From NCBI RefSeq assembly GCF_024436175.1, contig NZ_JANFQP010000001.1, forward strand, positions 868,001-932,000: a stretch of 64,000 nucleotides of DNA, read 5' to 3'. Both the position numbers and the translations under genes were made by a program. Of this stretch, positions 43,839 through 51,662 are shown in pieces. Within the stretch, counting starts at the first letter, position 1; each line of letters begins with the position of its first letter. The notes beneath the pieces are model-generated. The model made no database searches, was not told the origin of the DNA, and saw only the letters and a program-made list of their open reading frames with translations. The stretch is from Kaistella montana (GTDB lineage Bacteria; Bacteroidota; Bacteroidia; Flavobacteriales; Weeksellaceae).

Positions 43839-45849
43839 CGGTATTTTCCACCATTTCTTTAGCTCTCAAATCCAATGCTTTTGAACGGATTGGAAGGAAA
43901 AACCGGAGCGGATTCTTCATAAAGTATCGGAAAATTTCTTTGTAAATTTCTTTCACTTCACCCAAATTGACTTTTCGCGAACGGAATGCCAAAATCATCG
44001 ACAAGCCAAAACTTACCAAGAAATTGAAAAATCCGATCAAGAAAACGGTGAAAATTGAAATCCAAAATGTGTAAGCATCTACTGCAAAACCTTTACCGTA
44101 AAAACCTAACGCTACATTTCCTGCCGCAAAAGTGATGTGACGAATATCGAGATCTAAACCAAGGAAAATTCCAATTGGTCCGGTAATTCCGAGGAAAATT
44201 CCGAACCAGAAATTCGAGATGATTCCTGCCCAATTTCGGGCATAATAATCTGAGATGCTTTTCGAAACTTTCTCACCAAAGAAATAATTAAGAAAAGGAT
44301 TTTTGGCAATTCTTTTGGGAATATGATAAAAAACGGAACTGTTTCCTACGTTTCCTGAGATAATTCCGGAAATAAAAAGAAAAAATCCTGCGATACATGC
44401 ATGAAAAATAGCTTTTGAGTGGAATGGATCATGATCTTGCAATAATTTGGTTGCTTTCTCGGCAGCAAAATTCTGTTGAAAAGCAACATCAAGTCCATAA
44501 ATAAGCGCCAAAGACACGGGAAAAGAGAGCGCAACATTCCCAATGAAAGCAATAAACTGCGACCGAAATAATTTAGAAACCAAATGAGCAAAATCCACAT
44601 AATTTTTCCGAGTATTTTCGCCTTCGGAAAGTACTTTCGCCATCGTCGCAGCTGTCATTGCTGGTTGTTTTGTAGCCAAAGTAAAACCCATCAAATAAAT
44701 CATAATGAAACCCATTGCATAATTGGTTGCATACAAAATCGCATGGGAAAAATCGCTTCCTGGCAGTGAACCGTAAAACATTTTCAATACGACCAAACAG
44801 CCTACAATAATTCCTCCACCGCTGGATTTCAGGAACATATCTAAGTAATCTTTTCGGGTAGAAGTAATGTAGTGAGCGCCGGTTTCTGCAGTATGATTGG
44901 TAATAAGATGCGACATCAATGTGGTACTGTCGTCGATCAAATCGCTGATATTATTCTTATGCGATTTATATTTTAAAATATTAAAAAACAGTTGTTTAGA
45001 CTTGATTAAAGTATCTTCTTCATTATCGATAACCATTACATTGAGAATGTCAGACATTCTTTCGAGCTGCTGTCTTATCTTTAATAATGATTGATTGATT
45101 TTGCTTGAAATACCATATTTCGCAGAATTTTTGAACGCCAATGTCACAAAGTCGAGACATTGCTGAAGATAAACTTTGATTTGTTTGTAATGTTCATCTT
45201 TGGAAGTAAGAACAAAGTCAGGATTTTTCTTAAAATTGGAATTCAATATATCCAGTTCATCTTGCAAAGCAAGGAAAGGATTGTCGAATTTTCGGTATTC
45301 CGGAGCCATGTTGACTACTTCCACATCCATCGCATTTCCGATAACACGCCACGCCAAAATATTCATCGAAAAGAGAAGTTCTTTTTTTACTTTGGGATCT
45401 GTAATAAAATCAGCGATTCCCAGAAGCCTGAAAAATTCATCCAGTTGATCTTCGTGCAAATTTCTCAGATATTCTAAATCCTTTATGGGTCTAACCGAAG
45501 TGAAATCGATTAAAAACCAAACCGTATTTTCATTTTCTACTGCGGGCAATATTTTGTTCAGAACCCTTTTCTTAAACTCAGGAAAAAAGGCATTTTCTGA
45601 TAAGATATTGGCTTCAGTCAAAGAAAGATTGAAAGGTTTTCCTTCGAAAATATTTTTGATATAATAACCGAAATCCTCAGTGATTTCCGGGTTATTTCTA
45701 AGAAAATCAAGAATTTCCTCAAAATCTGAACTCCGCAGATTGAGCATCAATTCAGAGAGAGGTTCCAAAGATTTCGTTTCATTTCTGAAACTGAAATACT
45801 TCACCAGTGTTTCGTTAAAACTTATCTTATTTCGTCGGTATAAAGGCAT
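43816..45849 (-). CDS. Gcr-type "site-specific recombinase" family membrane protein
   Basis: A 677-residue protein of the PF10136 family. The N-terminal half (to about 330) is helical and soluble; the C-terminal half has several transmembrane segments (GGGIIVGCLVVLKMFYG, YAMGFIMIYLMGFTLA, AFIGNVALSFPVSLALIYG and others) and the conserved ATKQPAMTAATMAK. The family name is historical; no recombinase catalytic residues are recognisable, and a membrane role is more likely. Confidence 0.78.
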   Translation of the reverse strand: MPLYRRNKISFNETLVKYFSFRNETKSLEPLSELMLNLRSSDFEEILDFLRNNPEITEDFGYYIKNIFEGKPFNLSLTEANILSENAFFPEFKKRVLNKILPAVENENTVWFLIDFTSVRPIKDLEYLRNLHEDQLDEFFRLLGIADFITDPKVKKELLFSMNILAWRVIGNAMDVEVVNMAPEYRKFDNPFLALQDELDILNSNFKKNPDFVLTSKDEHYKQIKVYLQQCLDFVTLAFKNSAKYGISSKINQSLLKIRQQLERMSDILNVMVIDNEEDTLIKSKQLFFNILKYKSHKNNISDLIDDSTTLMSHLITNHTAETGAHYITSTRKDYLDMFLKSSGGGIIVGCLVVLKMFYGSLPGSDFSHAILYATNYAMGFIMIYLMGFTLATKQPAMTAATMAKVLSEGENTRKNYVDFAHLVSKLFRSQFIAFIGNVALSFPVSLALIYGLDVAFQQNFAAEKATKLLQDHDPFHSKAIFHACIAGFFLFISGIISGNVGNSSVFYHIPKRIAKNPFLNYFFGEKVSKSISDYYARNWAGIISNFWFGIFLGITGPIGIFLGLDLDIRHITFAAGNVALGFYGKGFAVDAYTFWISIFTVFLIGFFNFLVSFGLSMILAFRSRKVNLGEVKEIYKEIFRYFMKNPLRFFLPIRSKALDLRAKEMVENTVTKSEDH

Positions 45850-45867
45850 AATCCCTACAAAGATAAA

Positions 45868-46512
45868 TTATTTCAAACTTACATGATTCATTTGACGCAT
45901 AATCCAACTGTGTTTTCTATTAAGATATCTGGATGGATTTTTCGGATCATATTTTTTCGGATTCGGAAGAATCGTTGCAATCCATGCGGCTTCGCTTTTG
46001 GTTAAGTTGTCCGAACTTTTATTAAAATAATATTGCGACGCAGCTTCCACACCGAAAACACCACGTCCCATTTCGATGGAATTTAAATACCGCTCCAAAA
46101 TCACATCTTTACCCCAAACCAACTCGATGATGAAAGTGTAAACCGCTTCCAAACCTTTTCGGATCCAACTTCTTCCTTGCCAAAGAAAAATATTTTTCGC
46201 TGTTTGCTGGGAAATGGTACTTCCGCCGCGCAATTTTTTTCCTTGCTCATTATGTTTCATCGCTTTTTCGATGGCTTTATAATCGAATCCGTTGTGCGTG
46301 AAAAAAGCCTGATCTTCCGAAGCAATCACTGCCTTTTTTACGTTGCTTCCCATTTCGTTATAGGATACATAATCGCGTTTCAGCTTTCCGAATTCCAATA
46401 AACCGCCTAATTGAGTGATGGTTATAGGAGGATTGAAAAATTTACCCCAAACAATAAAAAGAATATTTGCGAGGATAAGAATATAAATGAGTTTTTTAAT
46501 TTTCTTCCACAT
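45868..46512 (-). CDS. mtgA: Monofunctional peptidoglycan glycosyltransferase
   Basis: Membrane-anchored GT51 enzyme of 214 residues that polymerises lipid II. One N-terminal transmembrane helix, the catalytic ASEDQAFFTHNGFDYKAIEKAM in two parts (Glu66), GGSTISQQTAKNIFLW, then the second catalytic ERYLNSIEMGRGVFGVEAAS. No transpeptidase domain. Nineteen bases upstream of the recombinase-like gene. Confidence 0.93.
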   Translation of the reverse strand: MWKKIKKLIYILILANILFIVWGKFFNPPITITQLGGLLEFGKLKRDYVSYNEMGSNVKKAVIASEDQAFFTHNGFDYKAIEKAMKHNEQGKKLRGGSTISQQTAKNIFLWQGRSWIRKGLEAVYTFIIELVWGKDVILERYLNSIEMGRGVFGVEAASQYYFNKSSDNLTKSEAAWIATILPNPKKYDPKNPSRYLNRKHSWIMRQMNHVSLK

Positions 46513-46565
46513 AATTAATTCGTTCTTGAAATCTTCATTTTCTGCTGCAAAAATAGAAATATAAT

Positions 46566-47612
46566 TTACTTTAATTCTTTCATAAAAGTTAAATTATACT
46601 CCGGAAACAGCTCCGGATGAAAAATTTTGATGTAATCTTTCAGCATCAAATCAGCACGCACCACTCCACTTTCGAAATAATCATTGGCCTTTTCTTTTTC
46701 TTTTCCTGCGATGGTGTATAATTTTCCCTCGTTGTAAACTTTCATTTTTGCATAATTGGGATTCATCTGCAGAAGTTCTTTTTTCGCTTGATGATTCCCT
46801 ACGTTGATCCAATATTCCGCCATTTCAGCTTTAGCAAAAACCTCTTCAAAACTCATTGGAATCGCCTTAGAATCTGTGTTTTCTGCAAAAATATATTGAG
46901 CGTTTGCATCAGCGATGAATTGCGCCAAATTGGTTTTTCCGCCCGGAAGAAACCACTGATTTCCATACATTTCATTGGCTAAAACCAATGGTTTTTTGGT
47001 TGAATTTTCGGCTGTTTTTTTTAATGATTGATAATTGTTCTGAATTTCATTAAACTTTTCATCAGCCAATTTTTCTTTGTTAAAAAGCTTTCCGAAAATC
47101 AAAAGATATTTTGATTTTGCTAAAGGATTTTGTTCTAAATATTCATCCAGAAAAATAATTTCAATCCCGTTTTTCCTGATTAAATCGTAAGTATTGTCGA
47201 AACTTGAAATGTAATTGGTGAAAATCGCATCAGGTTTCAAAGCGATAATTTTCTCAAGATCGTATTTCTGTTCGTTACCGATATTCTGAATTTTTCCAGT
47301 CGCAATCAACTTTCGCACTTTATCTGAATACACATATTCCGGACTGGAAATCCCGATAATCGATTGTTCCAAACCCAATTCAGCGAAATAACCCACCAAA
47401 CTTGCATTCAGCAAAATCACTTTTTTGAAAGGAAGCTGAGCCGGTGAAAATTGATAATTGAATTTACCCGATTTCAACTGATAAGTGGCTCCATTATCTA
47501 TAAATCGGACATTTTCCGAAATCGATTGCCAATTTTCAGGAGTGTTAACTTCCTGTTTTTTACAGGAAAATATAAGAAAAAGCGATAAAATGTAAAAAAA
47601 AGCGGTTTTCAT
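46566..47612 (-). CDS. ABC transporter substrate-binding lipoprotein (heme/cobalamin type)
   Basis: A 348-residue lipoprotein from the ATG at 47612 (MKTAFFYILSLFLIFSC), lipobox Cys17. BtuF/FhuD-like periplasmic binding fold: FKKVILLNASLVGYFAELG, VRKLIATGKIQNIGN, LEKIIALKPDAIFTNY and YWINVGNH. Probably binds a corrinoid, heme or siderophore. No permease or ATPase gene is next to it. An upstream extension would cross the tRNA-Arg gene and is rejected. Confidence 0.82.
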   Translation of the reverse strand: MKTAFFYILSLFLIFSCKKQEVNTPENWQSISENVRFIDNGATYQLKSGKFNYQFSPAQLPFKKVILLNASLVGYFAELGLEQSIIGISSPEYVYSDKVRKLIATGKIQNIGNEQKYDLEKIIALKPDAIFTNYISSFDNTYDLIRKNGIEIIFLDEYLEQNPLAKSKYLLIFGKLFNKEKLADEKFNEIQNNYQSLKKTAENSTKKPLVLANEMYGNQWFLPGGKTNLAQFIADANAQYIFAENTDSKAIPMSFEEVFAKAEMAEYWINVGNHQAKKELLQMNPNYAKMKVYNEGKLYTIAGKEKEKANDYFESGVVRADLMLKDYIKIFHPELFPEYNLTFMKELK

Positions 47613-47657
47613 TTCCCAAAGAAAGCAAAAATGTATTATATTTGCAAACCGAAAAAC

Positions 47658-47731
47658 GGCCTCGTGGCGCAACTGAATAGCGCATCTGATTACGGCTCAG
47701 AAGGTTACAGGTTTGAATCCTGTCGAGGTCA
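47658..47731 (+). tRNA. tRNA-Arg (anticodon ACG)
   Basis: 74 nt: acceptor GGCCTCG / CGAGGTC, D arm GCGC...GCGC, anticodon stem TCTGA / TCAGA with loop TTACGGC, T arm ACAGG TTTGAAT CCTGT, discriminator A. Confidence 0.93.
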
Positions 47732-47732
47732 C

Positions 47733-47777
47733 AAAACCGACATTTGAAGTTATTTTACTTCTTTGTCGGTTTTTTTA
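47733..47777 (+). terminator. Terminator after tRNA-Arg
   Basis: Stem AAAACCGACA / TGTCGGTTTT with an inner AAGTTATTTTACTT hairpin and a following T-run. Confidence 0.85.
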
Positions 47778-47779
47778 TT

Positions 47780-48144
47780 TTCTAATCTATGTGTGTTACG
47801 AACAATTCCCTATTGTATTCTCCCCCTAAAAATAGAACCACTCCAATTTTCCTGCTTTTGCCTAAGCACATCTTTCACACTGTAGCACTGTAACATATTT
47901 ATTATTCTTCCTTTCAAAGAAAAAGCAATTGAATTTTAAAAACCTAATTCTATTTTTAGGTGTACTAAATAATTTTATCAAATAAATCATTTTGTTCCTT
48001 AACTTTTAATTGCTATTCATTTCCCAGTTGAACCTTAATATATTATCTTTGTGAAAATTTAAAAACAGAGGAAGCTGAACGGTTTATCATTCAACTTTCA
48101 TGATAAAATTAGTAGATAACGAGATACCTAATAAAAGTAAATAC
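47780..48144 (+). other. Intergenic region upstream of transaldolase
   Basis: No gene seen. A -7 box TATCTTTG at 48044-48051 probably serves transaldolase, giving a leader of nearly 100 bases. A small inverted repeat CCTAATTCTATTTTTAGG lies near 47942. Confidence 0.5.
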
Positions 48145-48798
48145 ATGAAATTTTTTATCGACACTGCCAATCTTGAGCAAATTAAAGAAGCACAGGATTT
48201 GGGAATTTTAGACGGAGTTACCACCAATCCATCATTGATGGCAAAAGAAGGAATCAACGGGAAAGAAGCGATTCTCAATCATTACAAAACCATTTGCGAA
48301 ATCGTTGATGGCGATATTTCTGCGGAAGTTCTAAGCACTACTTACGAAGAAATGATCAAAGAAGGTGAAGAATTGGCTGCAATTCACCCCAATATCGTGG
48401 TGAAAATCCCGATGATTAAAGATGGTGTGAAAGCTTTGAAGTATTTTTCAAACAAAGGCATCAAAACCAACTGTACACTGATTTTCTCTGCCGGACAAGC
48501 TTTATTGGCTGCAAAAGCGGGAGCAACTTATGTTTCTCCTTTCCTTGGAAGATTGGATGATATTTCGGTTGACGGAATGAATTTAATTGAAGAAATCAGA
48601 ATTATTTTCGATAATTATATGTTCGATACCGAGATTCTTGCAGCATCCATCCGTTCGCCGATGCATATTATCAACTGTGCGAAAATTGGCGCTGATGTAG
48701 TAACTTCTCCTCTAGCTTCGATTCTTAATTTATTGAAACATCCACTTACCGACAGTGGTTTGGCACAATTTGTTGCTGATGCTAAGAAAATGGGGTAA
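48145..48798 (+). CDS. tal: Transaldolase / fructose-6-phosphate aldolase family
   Basis: Short-type transaldolase of 217 residues from the ATG at 48145 ([17 protein letters not shown]). Motifs [13 protein letters not shown], Schiff-base Lys87 in IVVKIPM, and [32 protein letters not shown] (adjoining parts). Works in the non-oxidative pentose phosphate pathway. Its last 30 bases plus the following 22 are repeated, diverged, at 51458-51510. Confidence 0.92.
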   Translation: MKFFIDTANLEQIKEAQDLGILDGVTTNPSLMAKEGINGKEAILNHYKTICEIVDGDISAEVLSTTYEEMIKEGEELAAIHPNIVVKIPMIKDGVKALKYFSNKGIKTNCTLIFSAGQALLAAKAGATYVSPFLGRLDDISVDGMNLIEEIRIIFDNYMFDTEILAASIRSPMHIINCAKIGADVVTSPLASILNLLKHPLTDSGLAQFVADAKKMG

Positions 48799-48821
48799 TC
48801 CTCATTTTTAAACATAAAAAT

Positions 48822-48858
48822 AAAGGAGTGAAAATCGCAGGGTTTTCGCTCCTTTTTT
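48822..48858 (+). terminator. Terminator after transaldolase
   Basis: Stem AAAGGAGTGAAAA / TTTTCGCTCCTTT (one mismatch) followed by T-run. Confidence 0.82.
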
Positions 48859-48890
48859 CATTTATTTAAGCTAAAATTCAAGCATTTATT

Positions 48891-49097
48891 TTATACGGAA
48901 CAGCTTCTTCCGTCATCCTTAATCCCCAGTTTGTGAAGGATTTTGTACATTAAACACCAATTGGTAAAAGCATTTTGTAAAAGATTAACCCCTACAAAAC
49001 CTGTAAGCCAAAACCAGTTTTCATTGACTTTAATTCCTAAAAAGAGGCCGGAGAGAATTAAAATTCCTGCTACAGCATGTGCGATTCTTGTATGCAT
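48891..49097 (-). CDS. DUF2892 (YgaP-type) membrane protein
   Basis: A 68-residue protein with two transmembrane helices (AHAVAGILILSGLFLGI and FWLTGFVGVNLLQNAFTNWC), a cysteine pattern and C-terminal LGIKDDGRSC typical of DUF2892, the membrane part of YgaP rhodanese proteins. Lies in a minus-strand cluster with a rhodanese, OsmC and a Crp-type regulator. Confidence 0.82.
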   Translation of the reverse strand: MHTRIAHAVAGILILSGLFLGIKVNENWFWLTGFVGVNLLQNAFTNWCLMYKILHKLGIKDDGRSCSV

Positions 49098-49109
49098 ATA
49101 TTTCTTGTT

Positions 49110-49247
49110 TTAAATTGATTTTTCTAATTGTACTGTCGCGATATGAATGTGCGAAAGGGTTACTTGTTTTGAATTAAATTCTTCTACACTTTTGTAAATT
49201 TCGTCAACATATTCGCTTTCTATAAAAACAGTAAATAATAAAGAGTC
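49110..49247 (-). pseudogene. C-terminal fragment of a small protein, joined to truncated tolC
   Basis: In another frame right where the tolC frame breaks, about 45 codons read SDSLLFTVFIESEYVDEIY, then KSVEEFNSKQVTLSHIHIATVQ, and end in TAA. It has no start of its own and looks like the tail of a small PII- or DUF3240-like protein of the kind found at the end of metal efflux operons. Identity uncertain. Confidence 0.45.
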
Positions 49248-49864
49248 AGACGCACATCCATATACAAAACTTCAGATTTCTGAATAATGCCATTCTTATA
49301 ATAATTATCGATTACTTTTTTGTTTGCCAATGTTGTTTTTCTGGCATTTTCTAATGTTTCGGTCATTTTGTACGCCAATTGCAAAGTCATATAGGCTTTT
49401 TTGAGTTCGAACTGAACGTATTCTTTGGTTCTTTCAGTTTTAATTTTTAGCACTTCAGATTTTACTTGTCCGGCCTTCTTTTGATACACCGCATCCATAT
49501 TGATGATGGGTTGCTGAATTTCTAATTTGGTAGCAAAGTTGGAAATGCTTTTTGGTGAATTGAGATTGTCGGGATTGAAATCCGTCATCGTAATCCGTTC
49601 CTGATTGAGCTTTGAACCAAACGCATACAACGGATTGGTGGTATTGGAGAATGTGTAAGAAGCATTGATATTCGGGAGATACATCGCTCTTGTTCCCAAT
49701 AGTTCTGCATCGGCAAGTTCGGCTTCTTTTTGCGCCATTTTTACCTGAAGATTATTATCGAGAATTTTCTGCTCCAATTCGATTCTGGAAATACGAATGG
49801 TGTCCTGTGAAAATATCGTTTGAAATGTGGTTATAGATAAAATAAGTACCCAGATTTTTTGCAT
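49220..49864 (-). pseudogene. TolC-family outer membrane efflux protein, truncated
   Basis: Only the first roughly 205 residues of a TolC/CusC-type protein remain: signal peptide ending IFSQ, then ELEQKILDNNLQVKMAQKEAELADAELLG and LPNINASYTFSNTTNPLYAFG (in parts), and the coiled-coil entry KKAYMTLQLAYKMTETLENA. After YMDVRL the frame enters foreign sequence and stops. Full proteins have over 400 residues. The missing half plus the pump genes normally beside it appear to have been lost by one deletion that fused it to the fragment downstream. Confidence 0.78.
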
Positions 49865-49944
49865 ATCTTTAATTTTTGACAAAATTAGACCGATCAAAAC
49901 TGTTGTACAGTAACCTTTATCACATAAGAAGATATTTGTTTTTA

Positions 49945-49973
49945 ACAAAAAAAAACCGCCAATAAAGGCGGTT
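49945..49973 (-). terminator. Terminator after the Crp-rhodanese-OsmC genes
   Basis: Stem AACCGCC / GGCGGTT with a 6-base loop and a long minus-strand U-run. Confidence 0.85.
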
Positions 49974-49997
49974 GCAATTAAAATTATTCTGAAAAAT

Positions 49998-50432
49998 TTA
50001 TATTACTTTAATTTCAGTAATCATCGTGATTTTAGATTTTACTGAATTGGATATTAAACAGTTGGCTTCTGATTTCTGCAAAACTTTTTCCGCTTTTTCT
50101 CTGTCTGATTCATTTCTGATGGTGACAATGGGTTCCAAAATCACTTCGGTCATCAGAAATTTGCCTTCAACTTGTTCCAGTTTTCCTTTAGATTTACATT
50201 CGAAATGTTCAAATTCCAATTTTGAATTTTCTGCAATTGCAAGAAAAGTAGTCATTAAACAACTGCTTACTGCTGCGGTAAATAGATGTTCCGGCGACCA
50301 AATTCCGTCTATTCCTTTAGGAAATTGGGGCGGTGTTGCAATTTCTACGTTTTGTACCAGTTCGGGTGAAGACATTTCGCCTTTACGGTCGTTTTTCCAA
50401 GAAATATCTACGTTGTAATAATGTGCTTCCAT
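49998..50432 (-). CDS. OsmC family protein
   Basis: A 144-residue OsmC/Ohr-fold protein with two reactive cysteines, in AAVSSCLMTTFLA (about residue 58) and SEANCLISNSV (about 125), which in this family reduce organic peroxides or handle sulfur species. Five bases after the rhodanese gene, so translated from the same message. Confidence 0.88.
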   Translation of the reverse strand: MEAHYYNVDISWKNDRKGEMSSPELVQNVEIATPPQFPKGIDGIWSPEHLFTAAVSSCLMTTFLAIAENSKLEFEHFECKSKGKLEQVEGKFLMTEVILEPIVTIRNESDREKAEKVLQKSEANCLISNSVKSKITMITEIKVI

Positions 50433-50436
50433 GATA

Positions 50437-50757
50437 TTATATTTTAGAATTTAAACTACTCCATCCGCCGCCATTGAGTACATTTTTGTATCCATTATTC
50501 TCAAGAATGCTTTTCGCAGAAGCACTTCTCATGCCCGATGCGCAACAGGTAATAATGGTTTTGTCTTTGTTTTTCAATTTGGAAAGATTGTTTTGAAGTT
50601 CATTCACAGGAATGTTAATAGAATTTTTGATATGCCCTCCAGCGTATTCGCCTTTGTTTCTTACATCAAGAATAATGGCGCCTTCTTTTACAAGTCCAGC
50701 GTAGTCGGTTTTATCCATCCCGAAAAGGTTTTTTATTGCATCTAACATTTTATTCAT
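50437..50757 (-). CDS. Rhodanese-like sulfurtransferase
   Basis: Rhodanese domain protein of 106 residues (MNKMLDAIKNLFGMDKTD). IILDVRNKGEYAGGHI and the active loop IITCCASGMRSAS with Cys71 as likely persulfide carrier. Between the Crp-type regulator and OsmC, which fits a small sulfide or persulfide response module. Confidence 0.88.
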   Translation of the reverse strand: MNKMLDAIKNLFGMDKTDYAGLVKEGAIILDVRNKGEYAGGHIKNSINIPVNELQNNLSKLKNKDKTIITCCASGMRSASAKSILENNGYKNVLNGGGWSSLNSKI

Positions 50758-50814
50758 TTTTAAAATTGATAGTGCAAAGGTACGGTTGGGAAAAAGGTCA
50801 GTCAGTGATGTAAG

Positions 50815-51429
50815 TTACATTAGGGTAATTTTATTTCTGGAAAGTTTTATTTTTCCTTCGGTCTCTATCTGTTTCAGGACGCGGCTCACCGCTTCTCTTG
50901 TGATGCCGAGTTCGTCAGCAAGCTGTTGATGGGTTACGGAGAGTTCCTTCGATTTATATAATTTTGATTTTTGGTCTAATAAATATAAAAGTCGAGCATC
51001 TACTTTTTGAAAAGCAATTGAATTCACCATATTGACCAAATCTTCAAATCTTTTTTGATACAATTCGAATACAAAAGTGGACCATTCAGGATATTTGGTG
51101 AGCCATTCTTTGGCTTTCGGAAGCGACAGCATCAAAATTTCGGCATCCTCTTCTACCACTGCTTTTACCTTGGATGTACCTTGAGTAAGTCCTGAAAGTA
51201 TAGAAGATATACAGCTTTCTCCGGGCGTTAAATAGTACAAAAGAATTTCTCTACCATCCTCTTCCGTTCTTACGACCTTCACACTCCCAGACATCACGAG
51301 CGGAATGTAATTAACATAGGAATTCATATCCAAAATCACTGTCCCAGCAGGGAACATTTTTAGTTCGCGGCTGGCTGTAATTTCTTTTTTAAATTCGGAA
51401 TCTGATATTTCATAAATATTCATATTCAA
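50815..51429 (-). CDS. Crp/Fnr family transcriptional regulator
   Basis: A 204-residue regulator (a start at the third codon, MNIYEIS, is also possible). N-terminal cyclic-nucleotide-type beta roll (ILDMNSYVNYIPLVMSGSVKVV), a long dimer helix, and a C-terminal helix-turn-helix LSVTHQQLADELGITREAVSRVLKQ in adjoining parts. A cysteine sits in TPGESCISSIL. No iron-sulfur cysteine set as in Fnr. Probably controls the adjacent rhodanese and OsmC genes. Confidence 0.9.
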   Translation of the reverse strand: MNMNIYEISDSEFKKEITASRELKMFPAGTVILDMNSYVNYIPLVMSGSVKVVRTEEDGREILLYYLTPGESCISSILSGLTQGTSKVKAVVEEDAEILMLSLPKAKEWLTKYPEWSTFVFELYQKRFEDLVNMVNSIAFQKVDARLLYLLDQKSKLYKSKELSVTHQQLADELGITREAVSRVLKQIETEGKIKLSRNKITLM

Positions 51430-51457
51430 ATATAAGAATTATAATTGTGGAAAGTTG

Positions 51458-51510
51458 ATTTGTTCCTGAAGCCAAGAAAATGGGGTTAAATCTCATTTTT
51501 AGGCATAAAA
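51458..51510 (+). repeat. Diverged copy of the transaldolase 3' end
   Basis: ATTTGTTCCTGAAGCCAAG, then AAAATGGGG and CTCATTTTT.GGCATAAAAA, about 80% identical to 48768-48820 and in the same orientation. It encodes the last residues of transaldolase (FVPEAKKMG). The two copies flank the DUF2892-tolC-OsmC-rhodanese-Crp block as direct repeats. Confidence 0.72.
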
Positions 51511-51535
51511 AATCCTGCAAAAACTGCAGGATTTT
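51509..51535 (-). terminator. Terminator after tRNA-Arg(UCG)
   Basis: Stem AAAATCCTGCA / TGCAGGATTTT with a 5-base loop; T-runs in both directions. Confidence 0.82.
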
Positions 51536-51539
51536 TTCG

Positions 51540-51613
51540 TGACCCGGAAGGGACTCGAACCCCCAACCCTCAGAGCCGAAATCTGATATTCTATCCAATT
51601 GAACTACCGAGCC
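51540..51613 (-). tRNA. tRNA-Arg (anticodon UCG)
   Basis: 74 nt on the minus strand: acceptor GGCTCGG / CCGGGTC, anticodon stem TCAGA / TCTGA with loop TTTCGGC, T arm GGGGG TTCGAGT CCCTT, discriminator A. Confidence 0.88.
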
Positions 51614-51662
51614 GCATTATCTTCATTTACCTGAAAAATTCAGGTGTGGCTGAAGAATTTTC

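Noticed and set aside
43816-45849. Treating the Gcr-type gene as a true DNA recombinase linked to the cassette array
   Set aside because: The protein is a multi-helix membrane protein without recombinase residues; the family name is historical.
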